A DNA stretch of 64,000 nucleotides from CALINF01 sp039990395 (GTDB lineage: Bacteria; Pseudomonadota; Gammaproteobacteria; Pseudomonadales; Halieaceae): positions 930,001 to 994,000 of the forward strand of contig JBDXFZ010000146.1 in NCBI GenBank assembly GCA_039990395.1, given 5' to 3'. Positions 1 to 8,749 of this stretch are shown piece by piece. Position 1 is the first letter of the stretch. Each line of letters starts with the position of its first letter. Both the position numbers and the translations under genes were made by a program. The notes beneath the pieces were generated by a model. That model saw only the letters and a program-made list of their open reading frames with translations. It did no database searches and had not been told where the DNA came from.

Positions 1-527
1 AAGGGCTGAGCACTCGCGTCGCTGTATTTTGGACCGGCAATCGAGTGTGCTCCGAGTCGGTCTGTGCTGCTGACCTTGCTGGCATCAATGAGAGCCTTGG
101 CCGCAATGTTGTGTTGTGGGACAACTACCCCGTTAATGATGGCGCGGTGCGCTCCAAGCATCTGTATCTCGAGCCATTGCCGCAGCGCGAAACGCTATCA
201 AGTGCAGTACTGTCAGGCCATTTCTGTAACCCGATGAACCAGGGAGCTCTGTCTCTGCCGGCGCTTACCGGGCTGGCAGTGCTATACGGTGCGAAACAGC
301 AAGCGACGCTTAACCAATGGCTAATCGATACGCTAGGTAGTTCGTTATGGCATCAGCTGCAGTCGGATCAACAGGAGTTTACGGAAGTCGGTCTGGATGG
401 CATGGGGGAGCACCGATGCGAGGTATTGGCAAGCAAGTATGCCGCATTAGAAGGCCCAGCAGCGATGGAAACCGCAGGCTGGCTGCGCGGCGAATATACA
501 TTCGACCCTGCCTGTTTAACCGATTGA
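1..527 (+). CDS. Beta-N-acetylglucosaminidase (GH84 / NAGidase family), 3' part only
   Basis: The gene enters from the left edge; the reading frame is open from base 3 and stops at 525-527. The visible part corresponds to the end of the catalytic domain and the following region of GH84 N-acetylglucosaminidases (the O-GlcNAcase/hyaluronidase group). Supporting motifs are FWTGNRVCSE, then a WDNYPVNDG stretch and an NPMNQ motif, the order seen in bacterial GH84 proteins that cleave terminal beta-GlcNAc. The catalytic Asp pair lies upstream of the window, so activity cannot be judged. The next gene starts 7 bp downstream on the same strand, suggesting co-transcription. The family call rests on recognised motifs. 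Confidence 0.75.
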   Translation, partial: GLSTRVAVFWTGNRVCSESVCAADLAGINESLGRNVVLWDNYPVNDGAVRSKHLYLEPLPQRETLSSAVLSGHFCNPMNQGALSLPALTGLAVLYGAKQQATLNQWLIDTLGSSLWHQLQSDQQEFTEVGLDGMGEHRCEVLASKYAALEGPAAMETAGWLRGEYTFDPACLTD

Positions 528-534
528 TAGTCTT

Positions 535-1854
535 ATGAGCCTGCTACCCCCGCAGCCGAGCCTCTTGCCCGGACTGACTGTTGAGCAGGGTGATCCCGTG
601 TCAGTATTTCGAGAGCGGCCACCGGTGGCTGGTGAGCTGCTGGCGGTCGAGTTTGAGCTGGAACAGTATTGGCTAAAGGGATCACCGTCTCTCGCGCTGG
701 TGGCGCTATATGCGCCCACTGCAGCCCACACACGTCTGGTGGTGACTGACCAGGCTCTCGTCGTGACAGAAGCATCTGTGGAAGTACAGTTTGAGGCATG
801 GGCCGAGCTCGGAGAAAGCGCAGTTGTTGAAATCGGTGCGGCTTTGGCTCTCACTCCGGTGTATATCGAGAAGCCCTGGGGACGTGAAATTTGGTTCTCG
901 GGTATCGAGCAGCGCGGTCTCAGCGGTGTGCGCTCTACCGTAGCGTCTAAATTCTCTGCATCAGCAGGCGGCGTCACGCCCATCCCGTGGTTGCAGGCAG
1001 CCATGCCTGGGCTTGCACTTGGCGGCCGCGATGATCTTGTACTGCTGAAGATACTGGATCCTGTTTCTGAGCCTGTGGTCGGTGATCTCTATTTTGAGTT
1101 ACACGAGCGCAAGCGTGAGGTGTACGTGGTGACGCACGTTGATACCAAGGCTTGGCCGGATGGCGTGGGTTACATGCGTTACGGCTTTGATCCTCACAAA
1201 ATCGCCAAAGCAGGGTCGCCGGACGCTTTTAAGCAGGAGTATCTTGCAGCGGTTTTGTCGTACGAGCGTACCCGTCGTGAGCTTGATGCGCTGAGCACCC
1301 AGCCGAATGAAACGCTGCTGGAGCGTGAGCGACGCGAGCGCGAGCATATGGACAGTTTTAGCGCCTACAGGCCTCTGCGCATAGGCGACGTTGTTCGTGT
1401 GCCACTTCAGCTGCCGCATTCGCTGCTACATGGCGTGCGAACAATCGAATTTCAAACGCCGGTTTACGAGCGGATGATTCTGTCATTTGCGCAGCGGGTT
1501 CTTACTCAGCAGCATTGGGATACCGAGGCCGCGCTGGCAAGCATGCGGTTGCTTCCTCCCCAGGATGAGCCAGCCTTGGTAGTGAGCGATTCAGGTGGTG
1601 TACTGGTTCAGAAAATAGTCGATTTCGATCAGTTCTCTGTGCTGAGATTTAGGTTTGAGGCGGGCAGTTCAATGTCTTTATCGTGTTCTCCGGTCGTGCG
1701 AATGGGTATGGTCGTGGACGGCCTGTTGACTCTGGACGGGCAGGTTTTCAGGTCAGAAGAGGCCGTATTGGTGCCGCGAAATGGCGCGCAAAACACAGTA
1801 CTTGAGGCCTCAATGGAAGGTGCTGTTTTCTTGTTGGCAATCCCCGCGCACTGA
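535..1854 (+). CDS. Phosphomannose isomerase type I-like cupin protein
   Basis: 439 residues. Around residues 112-125 is EKPWGREIWFSG, the motif that opens sugar-phosphate isomerase cupins, followed by LKILDP and a VGDLYFELHERKREVYVV stretch resembling the metal-site region of type I mannose-6-phosphate isomerases. A C-terminal half-cupin ends with a glycine/valine-rich strand pattern. The ligand spacing differs from textbook ManA, so fructose-6-P/mannose-6-P isomerisation is only a guess; the substrate may be an amino-sugar phosphate. It lies directly behind the GH84 glucosaminidase gene, which suggests a joint role in hexosamine salvage (inference). No signal peptide is seen, so it is probably cytoplasmic. 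Confidence 0.55.
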   Translation: MSLLPPQPSLLPGLTVEQGDPVSVFRERPPVAGELLAVEFELEQYWLKGSPSLALVALYAPTAAHTRLVVTDQALVVTEASVEVQFEAWAELGESAVVEIGAALALTPVYIEKPWGREIWFSGIEQRGLSGVRSTVASKFSASAGGVTPIPWLQAAMPGLALGGRDDLVLLKILDPVSEPVVGDLYFELHERKREVYVVTHVDTKAWPDGVGYMRYGFDPHKIAKAGSPDAFKQEYLAAVLSYERTRRELDALSTQPNETLLERERREREHMDSFSAYRPLRIGDVVRVPLQLPHSLLHGVRTIEFQTPVYERMILSFAQRVLTQQHWDTEAALASMRLLPPQDEPALVVSDSGGVLVQKIVDFDQFSVLRFRFEAGSSMSLSCSPVVRMGMVVDGLLTLDGQVFRSEEAVLVPRNGAQNTVLEASMEGAVFLLAIPAH

Positions 1855-2017
1855 GCAGTTGAACCGCTTGTAGCTTTGTGGCAGAATCTGCGCCCTTATG
1901 ACAGCCCTGATTGCTGTTAATGCGCCTCGTTAAGTGCCGTAAAATCAATTGCTTAAGCGTAGCAAGTAAGATTTTTTCTAGGCATCTTCGAACGCAGAAT
2001 CAGGGCATATCAGCTAC

Positions 2018-2102
2018 GCGGAAGTGGCGAAATTGGTATACGCGCTGGATTTAGGTTCCAGTGCCGCAAGGCGTGAGAGTTCGAGTCTCTCCTTCCGCAC
2101 CA
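2018..2102 (+). tRNA. tRNA-Leu (anticodon UAG)
   Basis: An 85-nt cloverleaf. The acceptor stem GCGGAAG (2018-2024) pairs with CTTCCGC (2092-2098), followed by discriminator A and an encoded CCA (2100-2102). The anticodon stem CTGGA/TCCAG (2045-2049/2057-2061) holds a seven-base loop with TAG at 2052-2054. The long variable arm typical of class II tRNAs is present, as is a GTTCGAGTC T-arm. It closely resembles the leuW type reading CUN codons. Confidence 0.97.
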
Positions 2103-2193
2103 TATTCTCGACTGGGCGCATCAGCGTTCTGGTCTCTGTAATCAAGGGCATAATTGAATGTGCCCGCACCGAATTGTATTGCGAGGAAATACC

Positions 2194-3516
2194 ATGCAGG
2201 TTTCAATCGAAACGACTTCAGGTTTGGAGCGTCGTCTGACTGTGGGCGTGCCCGCTGATCGTGTAGATCAGCAAGTGGATGCACGACTGCTCAAAGCAGC
2301 AAAGGATGTCCGCCTGCCGGGTTTCCGTCCGGGCAAAGTGCCTATGAAGGTCATGCGCCAACGGTTTGGTGCCGGCGTTCGTCAGGAAGTACTTGGCGAG
2401 GTGATGAGTCAGTCCTTCCAGGAAGCGGTTATGCAGGAAAATCTGCGCCCTGCGGGTCAGCCGCAGATCGAACCACGCAATCTGGATGCGGGCAAAGATC
2501 TTGAGTACGTTGCCATTTTTGAAGTATTTCCTGATGTTGATGTGGTGGAAATCGCTGACTACGCGGTGGAGCGACCCGCAGCAGAGGTAACCAAGGAAGA
2601 CGTAGACAACATTATCGACGTGTTTCGCAAGCAGCAGGGCAGTATGGAAGTCGTTGAACGAGCCGCGGCTGAAGGCGACACGGTAAATATCGACTTCGCC
2701 GGTACTCGCGATGGCGAGGCGTTTGAGGGCGGTAGCGCTGAAGGAACCGATCTCGAGCTAGGCTCTGGCCGAATGATTCCCGGTTTTGAGGACGGTATTG
2801 CGGGCATGAGCGCTGGTGATGAGAAAACGCTCACATTGACGTTCCCCGACGACTACCAAAGTGAAGACCTGCAGGGAGTAGAGGTTGAGTTCAAAATCAC
2901 TCTCAACACCGTTAGCGAGCAGCAATTGGCGCCGCTTGATGACACTTTGTTTGCCAGCTATGGCGTAGAAGAGGGCGGCGAAGAGCAGTTCCGTAAGGAA
3001 GTGGCTGACAACATGGCCAGAGAGCTCAAAAATGCTGTTCAGGCCAAGGTTAAGCAGCAGGTGATGGATGCTGTGATTTCTGCGCACGAGTCATTGGAGA
3101 TTCCCAAGTCGCTCATCTCGCAGGAAATCGATGCGATGCGCCAGCAGATGTTCCAGCAGTTTGGCGGAGCGGGCGCACAGGACATGGATCTGAATTCACT
3201 GCTGCCCGATGATATGTTTACCGAGAATGCTGAGCGCAGGGTAAAGCTTGGTTTGGTGCTCTCAGAGTTGATCCAAAAGTTGGAATTGAAGGCAGACGCC
3301 GATAAAGTACGTGAGACCATAGAAGAGATGGCCTCGACGTACCAGGACCCCGAAGAGGTCATTAATTGGTATTACTCAAACCAGGAACAGCTTTCATCCG
3401 TAGAATCTAAAGTTCTTGAGGATCAAGTGGTTGAAAAACTGCTCGACAATGCCAACATAGAAGACAAGGCGTGCAGTTATCAGGAGGCCATCGGCCAAGC
3501 CCAAGAGTCTGCCTGA
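2194..3516 (+). CDS. tig: Trigger factor, ribosome-associated chaperone/PPIase
   Basis: 440 residues. The protein binds the ribosomal exit tunnel and folds nascent chains. The N-terminal ribosome-binding signature GFRPGKVPMK is at about residues 44-53. An FKBP-type PPIase domain follows (GDTVNIDFAG through MIPGFEDGI, roughly residues 155-230), then the long helical C-terminal chaperone arms. ATG at 2194 is preferred over an upstream in-frame start at 2158, because it follows GCGAGG and gives the family N-terminus MQVSIETTSGLERR. It is the first gene of the tig-clpP-clpX-lon-hupB-ppiD series and lies 91 bp after tRNA-Leu. The length matches the family (E. coli 432). Confidence 0.97.
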   Translation: MQVSIETTSGLERRLTVGVPADRVDQQVDARLLKAAKDVRLPGFRPGKVPMKVMRQRFGAGVRQEVLGEVMSQSFQEAVMQENLRPAGQPQIEPRNLDAGKDLEYVAIFEVFPDVDVVEIADYAVERPAAEVTKEDVDNIIDVFRKQQGSMEVVERAAAEGDTVNIDFAGTRDGEAFEGGSAEGTDLELGSGRMIPGFEDGIAGMSAGDEKTLTLTFPDDYQSEDLQGVEVEFKITLNTVSEQQLAPLDDTLFASYGVEEGGEEQFRKEVADNMARELKNAVQAKVKQQVMDAVISAHESLEIPKSLISQEIDAMRQQMFQQFGGAGAQDMDLNSLLPDDMFTENAERRVKLGLVLSELIQKLELKADADKVRETIEEMASTYQDPEEVINWYYSNQEQLSSVESKVLEDQVVEKLLDNANIEDKACSYQEAIGQAQESA

Positions 3517-3534
3517 TATACCGTGTGCCGCCCG

Positions 3535-3567
3535 GACGCTGCCCAAGGTGGCGTCTGACATTTTTTT
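3535..3567 (+). terminator. Possible terminator or attenuator between tig and clpP
   Basis: A 9-bp stem with two G-T wobbles (3535-3543 with 3547-3555, loop CAA) is followed after five bases by seven Ts (3561-3567). It sits 24 bp before the clpP start and could attenuate tig transcription or shape the clpP leader. Confidence 0.4.
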
Positions 3568-3590
3568 GATAATTATAGGGACGGTACTCA

Positions 3591-4241
3591 ATGCAACACG
3601 AGCTGGACGGCTATAACAAGAACACCATCAACAATCTGGGTTTGATCCCCATGGTTGTCGAGCAAACCTCTCGCGGGGAGCGCTCCTACGACATTTACTC
3701 TCGTCTACTCAAAGAGAGAGTCATTTTTGCAGTGGGTCCGGTTGAGGATCACATGGCGAATCTTATTGTCGCGCAACTGCTGTTCCTTGAGTCTGAAAAC
3801 CCCGATAAAGACATCCACCTGTACATCAACTCCCCGGGTGGGTCAGTGACAGCGGGCCTGTCCATTTACGACACCATGCAGTTTATCAAGCCAGACGTAT
3901 CCACCATGTGCGTCGGGCAGGCGGCCTCCATGGGCGCGTTTTTGCTTAGTGGTGGAGCCAAGGGCAAGCGCTATTGTCTGCCGAATGCCAGAACCATGAT
4001 CCACCAGCCCAGCGGTGGTGCTCAGGGTCAGGCGACAGATATCGATATTCAGGCGAAAGAAATTCTGATCATCCGTCAGCGTCTGAACGAGTTAATGGCA
4101 GAGCACACGGGGCAGCCGCTTGAGGTTATCGAGCGCGATACAGAACGCGATCGCTTTATGAACGCTGAACAAAGCAAGGAATACGGGCTGATCGACGAAG
4201 TCGTTGGCGTACGTAGCGCGGCGGCGAAGGCGGTGGACTAG
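3591..4241 (+). CDS. clpP: ATP-dependent Clp protease proteolytic subunit ClpP
   Basis: 216 residues, the usual length. This serine peptidase forms the tetradecameric barrel fed by ClpX and ClpA, both encoded in this window. The triad is visible: S113 in GQAASMGA, H138 in TMIHQP and D187 in ERDTERDR, each two residues later than in the E. coli precursor. The GGSV oxyanion region is at 83-86. ATG at 3591 follows an AGGGACGG ribosome-binding site. clpX follows 140 bp downstream. Confidence 0.98.
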   Translation: MQHELDGYNKNTINNLGLIPMVVEQTSRGERSYDIYSRLLKERVIFAVGPVEDHMANLIVAQLLFLESENPDKDIHLYINSPGGSVTAGLSIYDTMQFIKPDVSTMCVGQAASMGAFLLSGGAKGKRYCLPNARTMIHQPSGGAQGQATDIDIQAKEILIIRQRLNELMAEHTGQPLEVIERDTERDRFMNAEQSKEYGLIDEVVGVRSAAAKAVD

Positions 4242-4381
4242 GCCAGGTAGACCACAGTGGCGGTAAAATCAGGGTCCGTAGCGTGCGGAACACTTGCAAA
4301 CACCGCCAAAAAACATCATCTTAGGGTCGTGCGAAGAAGGGGTTTACCTGCAACGCCTCGGCGCTGACAAAGGGATACTGA

Positions 4382-5671
4382 ATGACTGACGAAACCACCA
4401 CATCTGGCGACGATGGCGGCAAGCTGCTGTATTGCTCGTTCTGTGGCAAAAGCCAACATGAAGTGCGCAAATTGATCGCCGGCCCTTCGGTGTTCATCTG
4501 CGACGAATGCGTTGACCTGTGCAATGACATCATCCGCGAGGAAGTCCAGGAAAGTAACAGCGAGAAGTCCGAGGACAGTCTGCCCACGCCCCGTGAAATC
4601 AAGGAAATTCTTGACGAGTACGTGATCGGTCAGAAGCGCGCGAAGAAAGTACTATCTGTTGCGGTGTATAACCACTACAAGCGTCTGCGCTACGACAAAG
4701 GTCGCGGTGAAGAGGTAGAGCTGGGTAAGAGCAACATCCTGCTGGTAGGTCCTACCGGCTCCGGTAAGACCCTGTTGGCTGAGACCTTGGCTCGCCTACT
4801 CGACGTGCCGTTTACCATCGCAGATGCCACTACGCTGACCGAAGCGGGCTATGTGGGTGAGGATGTCGAAAACATCATTCAGAAGTTGCTACAAAAGTGC
4901 GACTACGATGTTGATAAGGCTCAGGTCGGCATTGTGTATATCGATGAGATCGACAAGATTTCTCGCAAGTCAGATAACCCGTCTATCACACGCGATGTGT
5001 CGGGTGAGGGTGTACAACAGGCGTTGCTGAAGCTTATCGAGGGCACAGTGGCTTCTGTGCCTCCGCAAGGCGGCCGCAAGCATCCCCAGCAAGAGTTTCT
5101 GCAGGTGGATACCTCCAATATTCTGTTTATCTGTGGCGGTGCTTTTGCGGGTCTCGACAAAGTTATTCGCAATCGGTCCGAAAAAGGCGGTATAGGCTTT
5201 AATGCCGAGGTCAAAAGTAAAGACGAAACCCGCAACGTGGGTGAGCTACTCTTTGAGCTGGAGCCTGACGACCTGGTGCAATACGGTTTAATTCCAGAAT
5301 TCGTGGGTCGACTACCCGTGATCGCCACACTGGAAGAACTCGACATCGATGCCTTAGTGCAGATTCTTACCGAGCCTAAAAACTCGTTGACCAAGCAGTA
5401 CAGCAAGCTGTTTGAGATGGAGGGTGTGGAAGTCGATTTCCGTGAGGATGGCCTGCGTGCGATCGCCGATAAGGCGATGGAGCGCAAGACTGGCGCGCGT
5501 GGACTAAGATCGATACTAGAGGGCGTGCTGCTCGATTCGATGTACAACATCCCGTCTCGCGATGACGTATCGAAAGTCGTTATCGATGAGTCGGTCATCA
5601 AGGGTGATTCCGAGCCGCTGCTGGTTTACCAAAACAGCGAGCCCGCCAGAGCTGCTTCCACCGAGGAGTAG
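4382..5671 (+). CDS. clpX: ATP-dependent Clp protease ATP-binding subunit ClpX
   Basis: 429 residues. This AAA+ unfoldase delivers substrates (such as ssrA-tagged proteins) to ClpP. The N-terminal zinc-binding domain has cysteines 18, 21, 40 and 43 (CSFCGK ... CDECV). Walker A GPTGSGKT is at 123-130 and Walker B is in IVYIDEIDKI near 180-190. The C-terminal small AAA domain includes the conserved KTGARGLRSI motif. AAAGGGA precedes the ATG. Its position between clpP and lon is canonical. Confidence 0.98.
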   Translation: MTDETTTSGDDGGKLLYCSFCGKSQHEVRKLIAGPSVFICDECVDLCNDIIREEVQESNSEKSEDSLPTPREIKEILDEYVIGQKRAKKVLSVAVYNHYKRLRYDKGRGEEVELGKSNILLVGPTGSGKTLLAETLARLLDVPFTIADATTLTEAGYVGEDVENIIQKLLQKCDYDVDKAQVGIVYIDEIDKISRKSDNPSITRDVSGEGVQQALLKLIEGTVASVPPQGGRKHPQQEFLQVDTSNILFICGGAFAGLDKVIRNRSEKGGIGFNAEVKSKDETRNVGELLFELEPDDLVQYGLIPEFVGRLPVIATLEELDIDALVQILTEPKNSLTKQYSKLFEMEGVEVDFREDGLRAIADKAMERKTGARGLRSILEGVLLDSMYNIPSRDDVSKVVIDESVIKGDSEPLLVYQNSEPARAASTEE

Positions 5672-5726
5672 CCAGCTGTCACCGGCCCAGGCCGGTGCTT
5701 CCAGGGCCCATAATTCCAGCTGCAGG

Positions 5727-5754
5727 CTTGCGTTTTGGAATAGGGCCCCCATAT
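5727..5754 (+). promoter_or_regulatory. Sigma-32 (heat-shock) type promoter of lon
   Basis: CTTGCG at 5727-5732 and CCCCATAT at 5747-5754, separated by 14 bp, fit the RpoH promoter pattern CTTGAA / CCCCATnT. The -10 element matches fully and the -35 matches 4 of 6. It lies about 40 bp before the lon ATG, where a heat-shock promoter is expected. A GC-rich hairpin (5680-5686 with 5691-5697) between clpX and this promoter has no T-tract. Confidence 0.65.
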
Positions 5755-5792
5755 CAGACAGGTAACTGACTCGCTTTACTCGGAGATTTTGT

Positions 5793-8207
5793 ATGTCCCC
5801 CACGTCTTCTGTTCTCGAACTACCCCTTTTGCCATTGCGCGATGTCGTGGTTTACCCACACATGGTGTTGCCATTATTCGTTGGTAGAGAGAAGTCGATA
5901 GAGGCATTAGAGGATGCTATGGCCAGCGACAAGCAGGTGTTGCTTGTTGCGCAGCGTAGCGCAGCCGAGGACAACCCCGGCGCCGACGACATTTACCAGA
6001 TAGGTACTGTCTCAAATATTCTGCAACTGCTTAAACTCCCCGACGGCACTATCAAAGTGTTGGTCGAAGGCGGCTACCGGGCCATGGTAGATCACGTCAA
6101 TGATGATGGTGATTTTGCCACGGCCGGTGTCCGCGAAATCGAGAGTGAGGAAATACCAGAGGAAGAGGTCGAGGCGCTGTTGCGCTCCACCGTGGCGCAG
6201 TTCGAAAAGTACGTCAATCTGAGCAAGAAGGTACCCGCCGAGGTGCTGACGTCTCTCACTGGCATCGATGAGCCTGGTCGTCTTGCAGACACCATCGCCG
6301 CGCACATGAGCGTGGATTTGGAAGAGAAGCAGAAAATTCTTGAGATCTCCGGTATTCGCGCACGCCTGGAACACCTGATGGGTCTGATGGAAGCCGAGAT
6401 CGATCTTTTTCAAGTGGAAAAGCGCATCCGCGGCCGCGTTAAAAAGCAGATGGAAAAGAGCCAGCGAGAGTATTATCTGAATGAGCAGATGAAAGCGATT
6501 CAGAAAGAGCTGGGTGATATGGATGAAGCGCCCAATGAGCTCGACGAACTGCAAGCGCGTATTGAAGAGGCAAAAATGCCTGAAGAGGCCCGCGATAAGG
6601 CCGAATCAGAGCTGGGCAAGTTGAAGATGATGTCGCCGATGTCGGCTGAGGCATCTGTTGTACGAAGCTACATTGACTGGATGGTCAACGTGCCTTGGGC
6701 CAAGCGCAGCAAGGTTAAGCATGATCTTAAGCGCGCGACGAAGATTCTTGATGAAGACCACTATGGTTTGGATGAGGTTAAGGACCGCATCCTGGAATAT
6801 CTTGCCGTGCAAAAGCGCGTGCGCAAGGTGAAAGGCCCGGTCTTGTGTCTTGTGGGGCCTCCCGGTGTTGGTAAAACATCGCTGGGTGAGTCATTGGCTC
6901 GTGCAACCAATCGTAAATTTGTGCGTATGGCCTTAGGTGGTGTGCGTGATGAAGCAGAAATCCGCGGTCATCGACGAACCTATATCGGCTCTATGCCTGG
7001 CAAGTTGCTGCAAAAAATGTCTAAAGCAGGTGTTAAGAACCCGCTATTCCTGCTGGATGAAATCGACAAGATGGGTATGGATCATCGAGGTGATCCGGCC
7101 TCTGCCATGCTAGAGGTACTGGACCCCGAGCAAAACCATGCCTTTAACGATCATTATCTGGAGGTGGACTACGATCTATCGGATGTCATGTTTGTCTGCA
7201 CATCCAATACCATGAATATCCCCGGACCTCTGCTGGACCGAATGGAAGTCATCCGCATTCCAGGATACACCGAGGACGAAAAGCTCAATATCGCTCAGCG
7301 CTATCTCAACCCGAAGCAAATCAAACTCAATGGATTGAAGAAAGACGAAATCACGATCAGTGACGGCGCGTTGTTGGATATTATTCGCTACTACACGCGT
7401 GAGGCGGGCGTAAGAGCTTTGGAGCGCGAGATTGCCAAGGTCTGCCGCAAGATGGTGAAGGCGTTTGCGCTGGGTGAGCTCAAAGGGAGTACAGAGGTTA
7501 CGGCAGAAATGCTGCCCGACCTACTAGGCGTGCGAAAGCACAACTATGGCATCGCCGAGGAAGAGAACAAAATTGGCCAGGTTACGGGTCTGGCGTGGAC
7601 CTCAGTGGGCGGCGAGTTACTCACCATAGAGGCTGTATCTGTGACCGGTAAGGGGCGCCATGTGAAAACCGGTTCGCTGGGCGATGTGATGCAGGAGTCA
7701 ATTCAGGCGGCCACCACCGTGGTGCGCAGTCGCTCGCAAGTGCTCGGTATTCCCGCAACCTACCACGATAAGCACGACGTGCACTTTCATGTGCCAGAGG
7801 GCGCCACCCCCAAGGATGGCCCGAGTGCGGGTGTTGCGATGTGCACTGCACTGGTATCGGTGTGTACCAATATCCCGGTGCGTGCTGATGTTGCCATGAC
7901 TGGTGAGATCACGCTTCGCGGCGAGGTGCTGCCGATAGGCGGCCTTAAGGAAAAGCTATTGGCGGCGCGCCGGGGTGGTATCAAGACGGTGATCATACCC
8001 AAAGAGAATGAACGCGACTTGAAAGAGGTGCCCGATAACATCAAGGAGCATCTGGACATCAAGGCTGTGAAGTGGATCGATGAAGTGCTTACGCTGGCAT
8101 TGGAGTCTGCTCCGGAGCCTTTGTCTGACGAAGACTACCTTGCGGGCACGCTGGCAGGATCACCCGAGGCAGACGAAAGCGAAAATAATCGCATAAACAC
8201 GCATTAA
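5793..8207 (+). CDS. lon: ATP-dependent protease Lon (LonA type)
   Basis: 804 residues. This homohexameric cytoplasmic AAA+ protease degrades misfolded and regulatory proteins. The N-terminal LON substrate domain (LPLLPLRDVVVYPHM) covers about 1-200 and a coiled linker about 200-300. Walker A GPPGVGKT is at 355-362 and Walker B LFLLDEIDK at 418-426. The C-terminal peptidase carries the Ser-Lys dyad S678 (DGPSAG) and K721 (KEKLLAA). The length and dyad positions are within one residue or so of E. coli Lon. Expression is probably heat-inducible from the promoter at 5727-5754. Confidence 0.98.
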   Translation: MSPTSSVLELPLLPLRDVVVYPHMVLPLFVGREKSIEALEDAMASDKQVLLVAQRSAAEDNPGADDIYQIGTVSNILQLLKLPDGTIKVLVEGGYRAMVDHVNDDGDFATAGVREIESEEIPEEEVEALLRSTVAQFEKYVNLSKKVPAEVLTSLTGIDEPGRLADTIAAHMSVDLEEKQKILEISGIRARLEHLMGLMEAEIDLFQVEKRIRGRVKKQMEKSQREYYLNEQMKAIQKELGDMDEAPNELDELQARIEEAKMPEEARDKAESELGKLKMMSPMSAEASVVRSYIDWMVNVPWAKRSKVKHDLKRATKILDEDHYGLDEVKDRILEYLAVQKRVRKVKGPVLCLVGPPGVGKTSLGESLARATNRKFVRMALGGVRDEAEIRGHRRTYIGSMPGKLLQKMSKAGVKNPLFLLDEIDKMGMDHRGDPASAMLEVLDPEQNHAFNDHYLEVDYDLSDVMFVCTSNTMNIPGPLLDRMEVIRIPGYTEDEKLNIAQRYLNPKQIKLNGLKKDEITISDGALLDIIRYYTREAGVRALEREIAKVCRKMVKAFALGELKGSTEVTAEMLPDLLGVRKHNYGIAEEENKIGQVTGLAWTSVGGELLTIEAVSVTGKGRHVKTGSLGDVMQESIQAATTVVRSRSQVLGIPATYHDKHDVHFHVPEGATPKDGPSAGVAMCTALVSVCTNIPVRADVAMTGEITLRGEVLPIGGLKEKLLAARRGGIKTVIIPKENERDLKEVPDNIKEHLDIKAVKWIDEVLTLALESAPEPLSDEDYLAGTLAGSPEADESENNRINTH

Positions 8208-8221
8208 TACTGGGCTTGCGG

Positions 8222-8256
8222 TTGACCATCGCGAGACTGCGTTATAAAGTCTCGCG
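8222..8256 (+). promoter_or_regulatory. Possible hupB promoter overlapped by a 9-bp dyad
   Basis: TTGACC (8222-8227) and TATAAA (8243-8248) are spaced 15 bp apart, short of the 17-bp optimum. A perfect 9-bp inverted repeat (8230-8238 with 8248-8256) spans the -10 region. It could be an operator, a 3' hairpin of the lon mRNA, or both; no T-tract follows. Confidence 0.35.
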
Positions 8257-8325
8257 ACGCGACTATCAGTCCTTCAGGGCTCGAAAGCCCGTCCAACACC
8301 GATATAACACCTCAAGGGGATAAGT

Positions 8326-8601
8326 GTGAATAAGACAGAACTCATCGATGCAATTGCAGCTTCGGCTGATCTATCCAAAGCTGACGCCGGCCGCGCGCTG
8401 GACGCAGTAGTAGACGCAGTAACTGATACACTCAAGAAAGGCGACCAGGTATCTCTGGTTGGTTTTGGTACATTTGCGGTTAAGCACCGTGCGGCACGTG
8501 AGGGTCGTAACCCTCAGACAGGCGCTACCATTCAGATCAAGGCGTCGAATGTTCCAGGCTTCAAAGCGGGTAAGGCTCTTAAGGATGCCGTTAACTCCTG
8601 A
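8326..8601 (+). CDS. hupB: DNA-binding protein HU-beta
   Basis: 91 residues. This small dimeric nucleoid protein bends DNA without sequence specificity. The start is GTG at 8326, after AAGGGGAT; it gives the family N-terminus MNKTELIDAIA. The HU signature GFGTFAVKHRAAREGRNPQTG (residues 46-66) covers the DNA-binding arm, with the arm-tip proline in RNPQTG. It lies between lon and ppiD as in many gammaproteobacteria and is followed by a strong terminator. Confidence 0.97.
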   Translation: MNKTELIDAIAASADLSKADAGRALDAVVDAVTDTLKKGDQVSLVGFGTFAVKHRAAREGRNPQTGATIQIKASNVPGFKAGKALKDAVNS

Positions 8602-8680
8602 TACTCTCCTTTCAGGTAAGGCGTGACAGGCCGCGACGTCGGCCCTAGAATACGCATTTTCCTGGACGCTCGAGTAAACG

Positions 8681-8707
8681 AAAAGCGCACTTTCAGTGCG
8701 CTTTTTT
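8681..8707 (+). terminator. Rho-independent terminator after hupB
   Basis: A perfect 11-bp stem (8681-8691 with 8695-8705) with a TTC loop and a T-run ending at 8707, located 80 bp after the hupB stop and 43 bp before ppiD. Confidence 0.9.
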
Positions 8708-8749
8708 GCTTCCACAACGCATTTTCAGATTTCAATACGGTAGTGCTTC

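Noticed and set aside
4921..5601. 226-codon minus-strand open frame within clpX
   Set aside because: Shadow of clpX with Ser-rich, family-less translation.
5680..5697. Terminator after clpX
   Set aside because: The CACCGGC/GCCGGTG hairpin has no T-tract and the next bases are GC-rich; noted only with the lon promoter.
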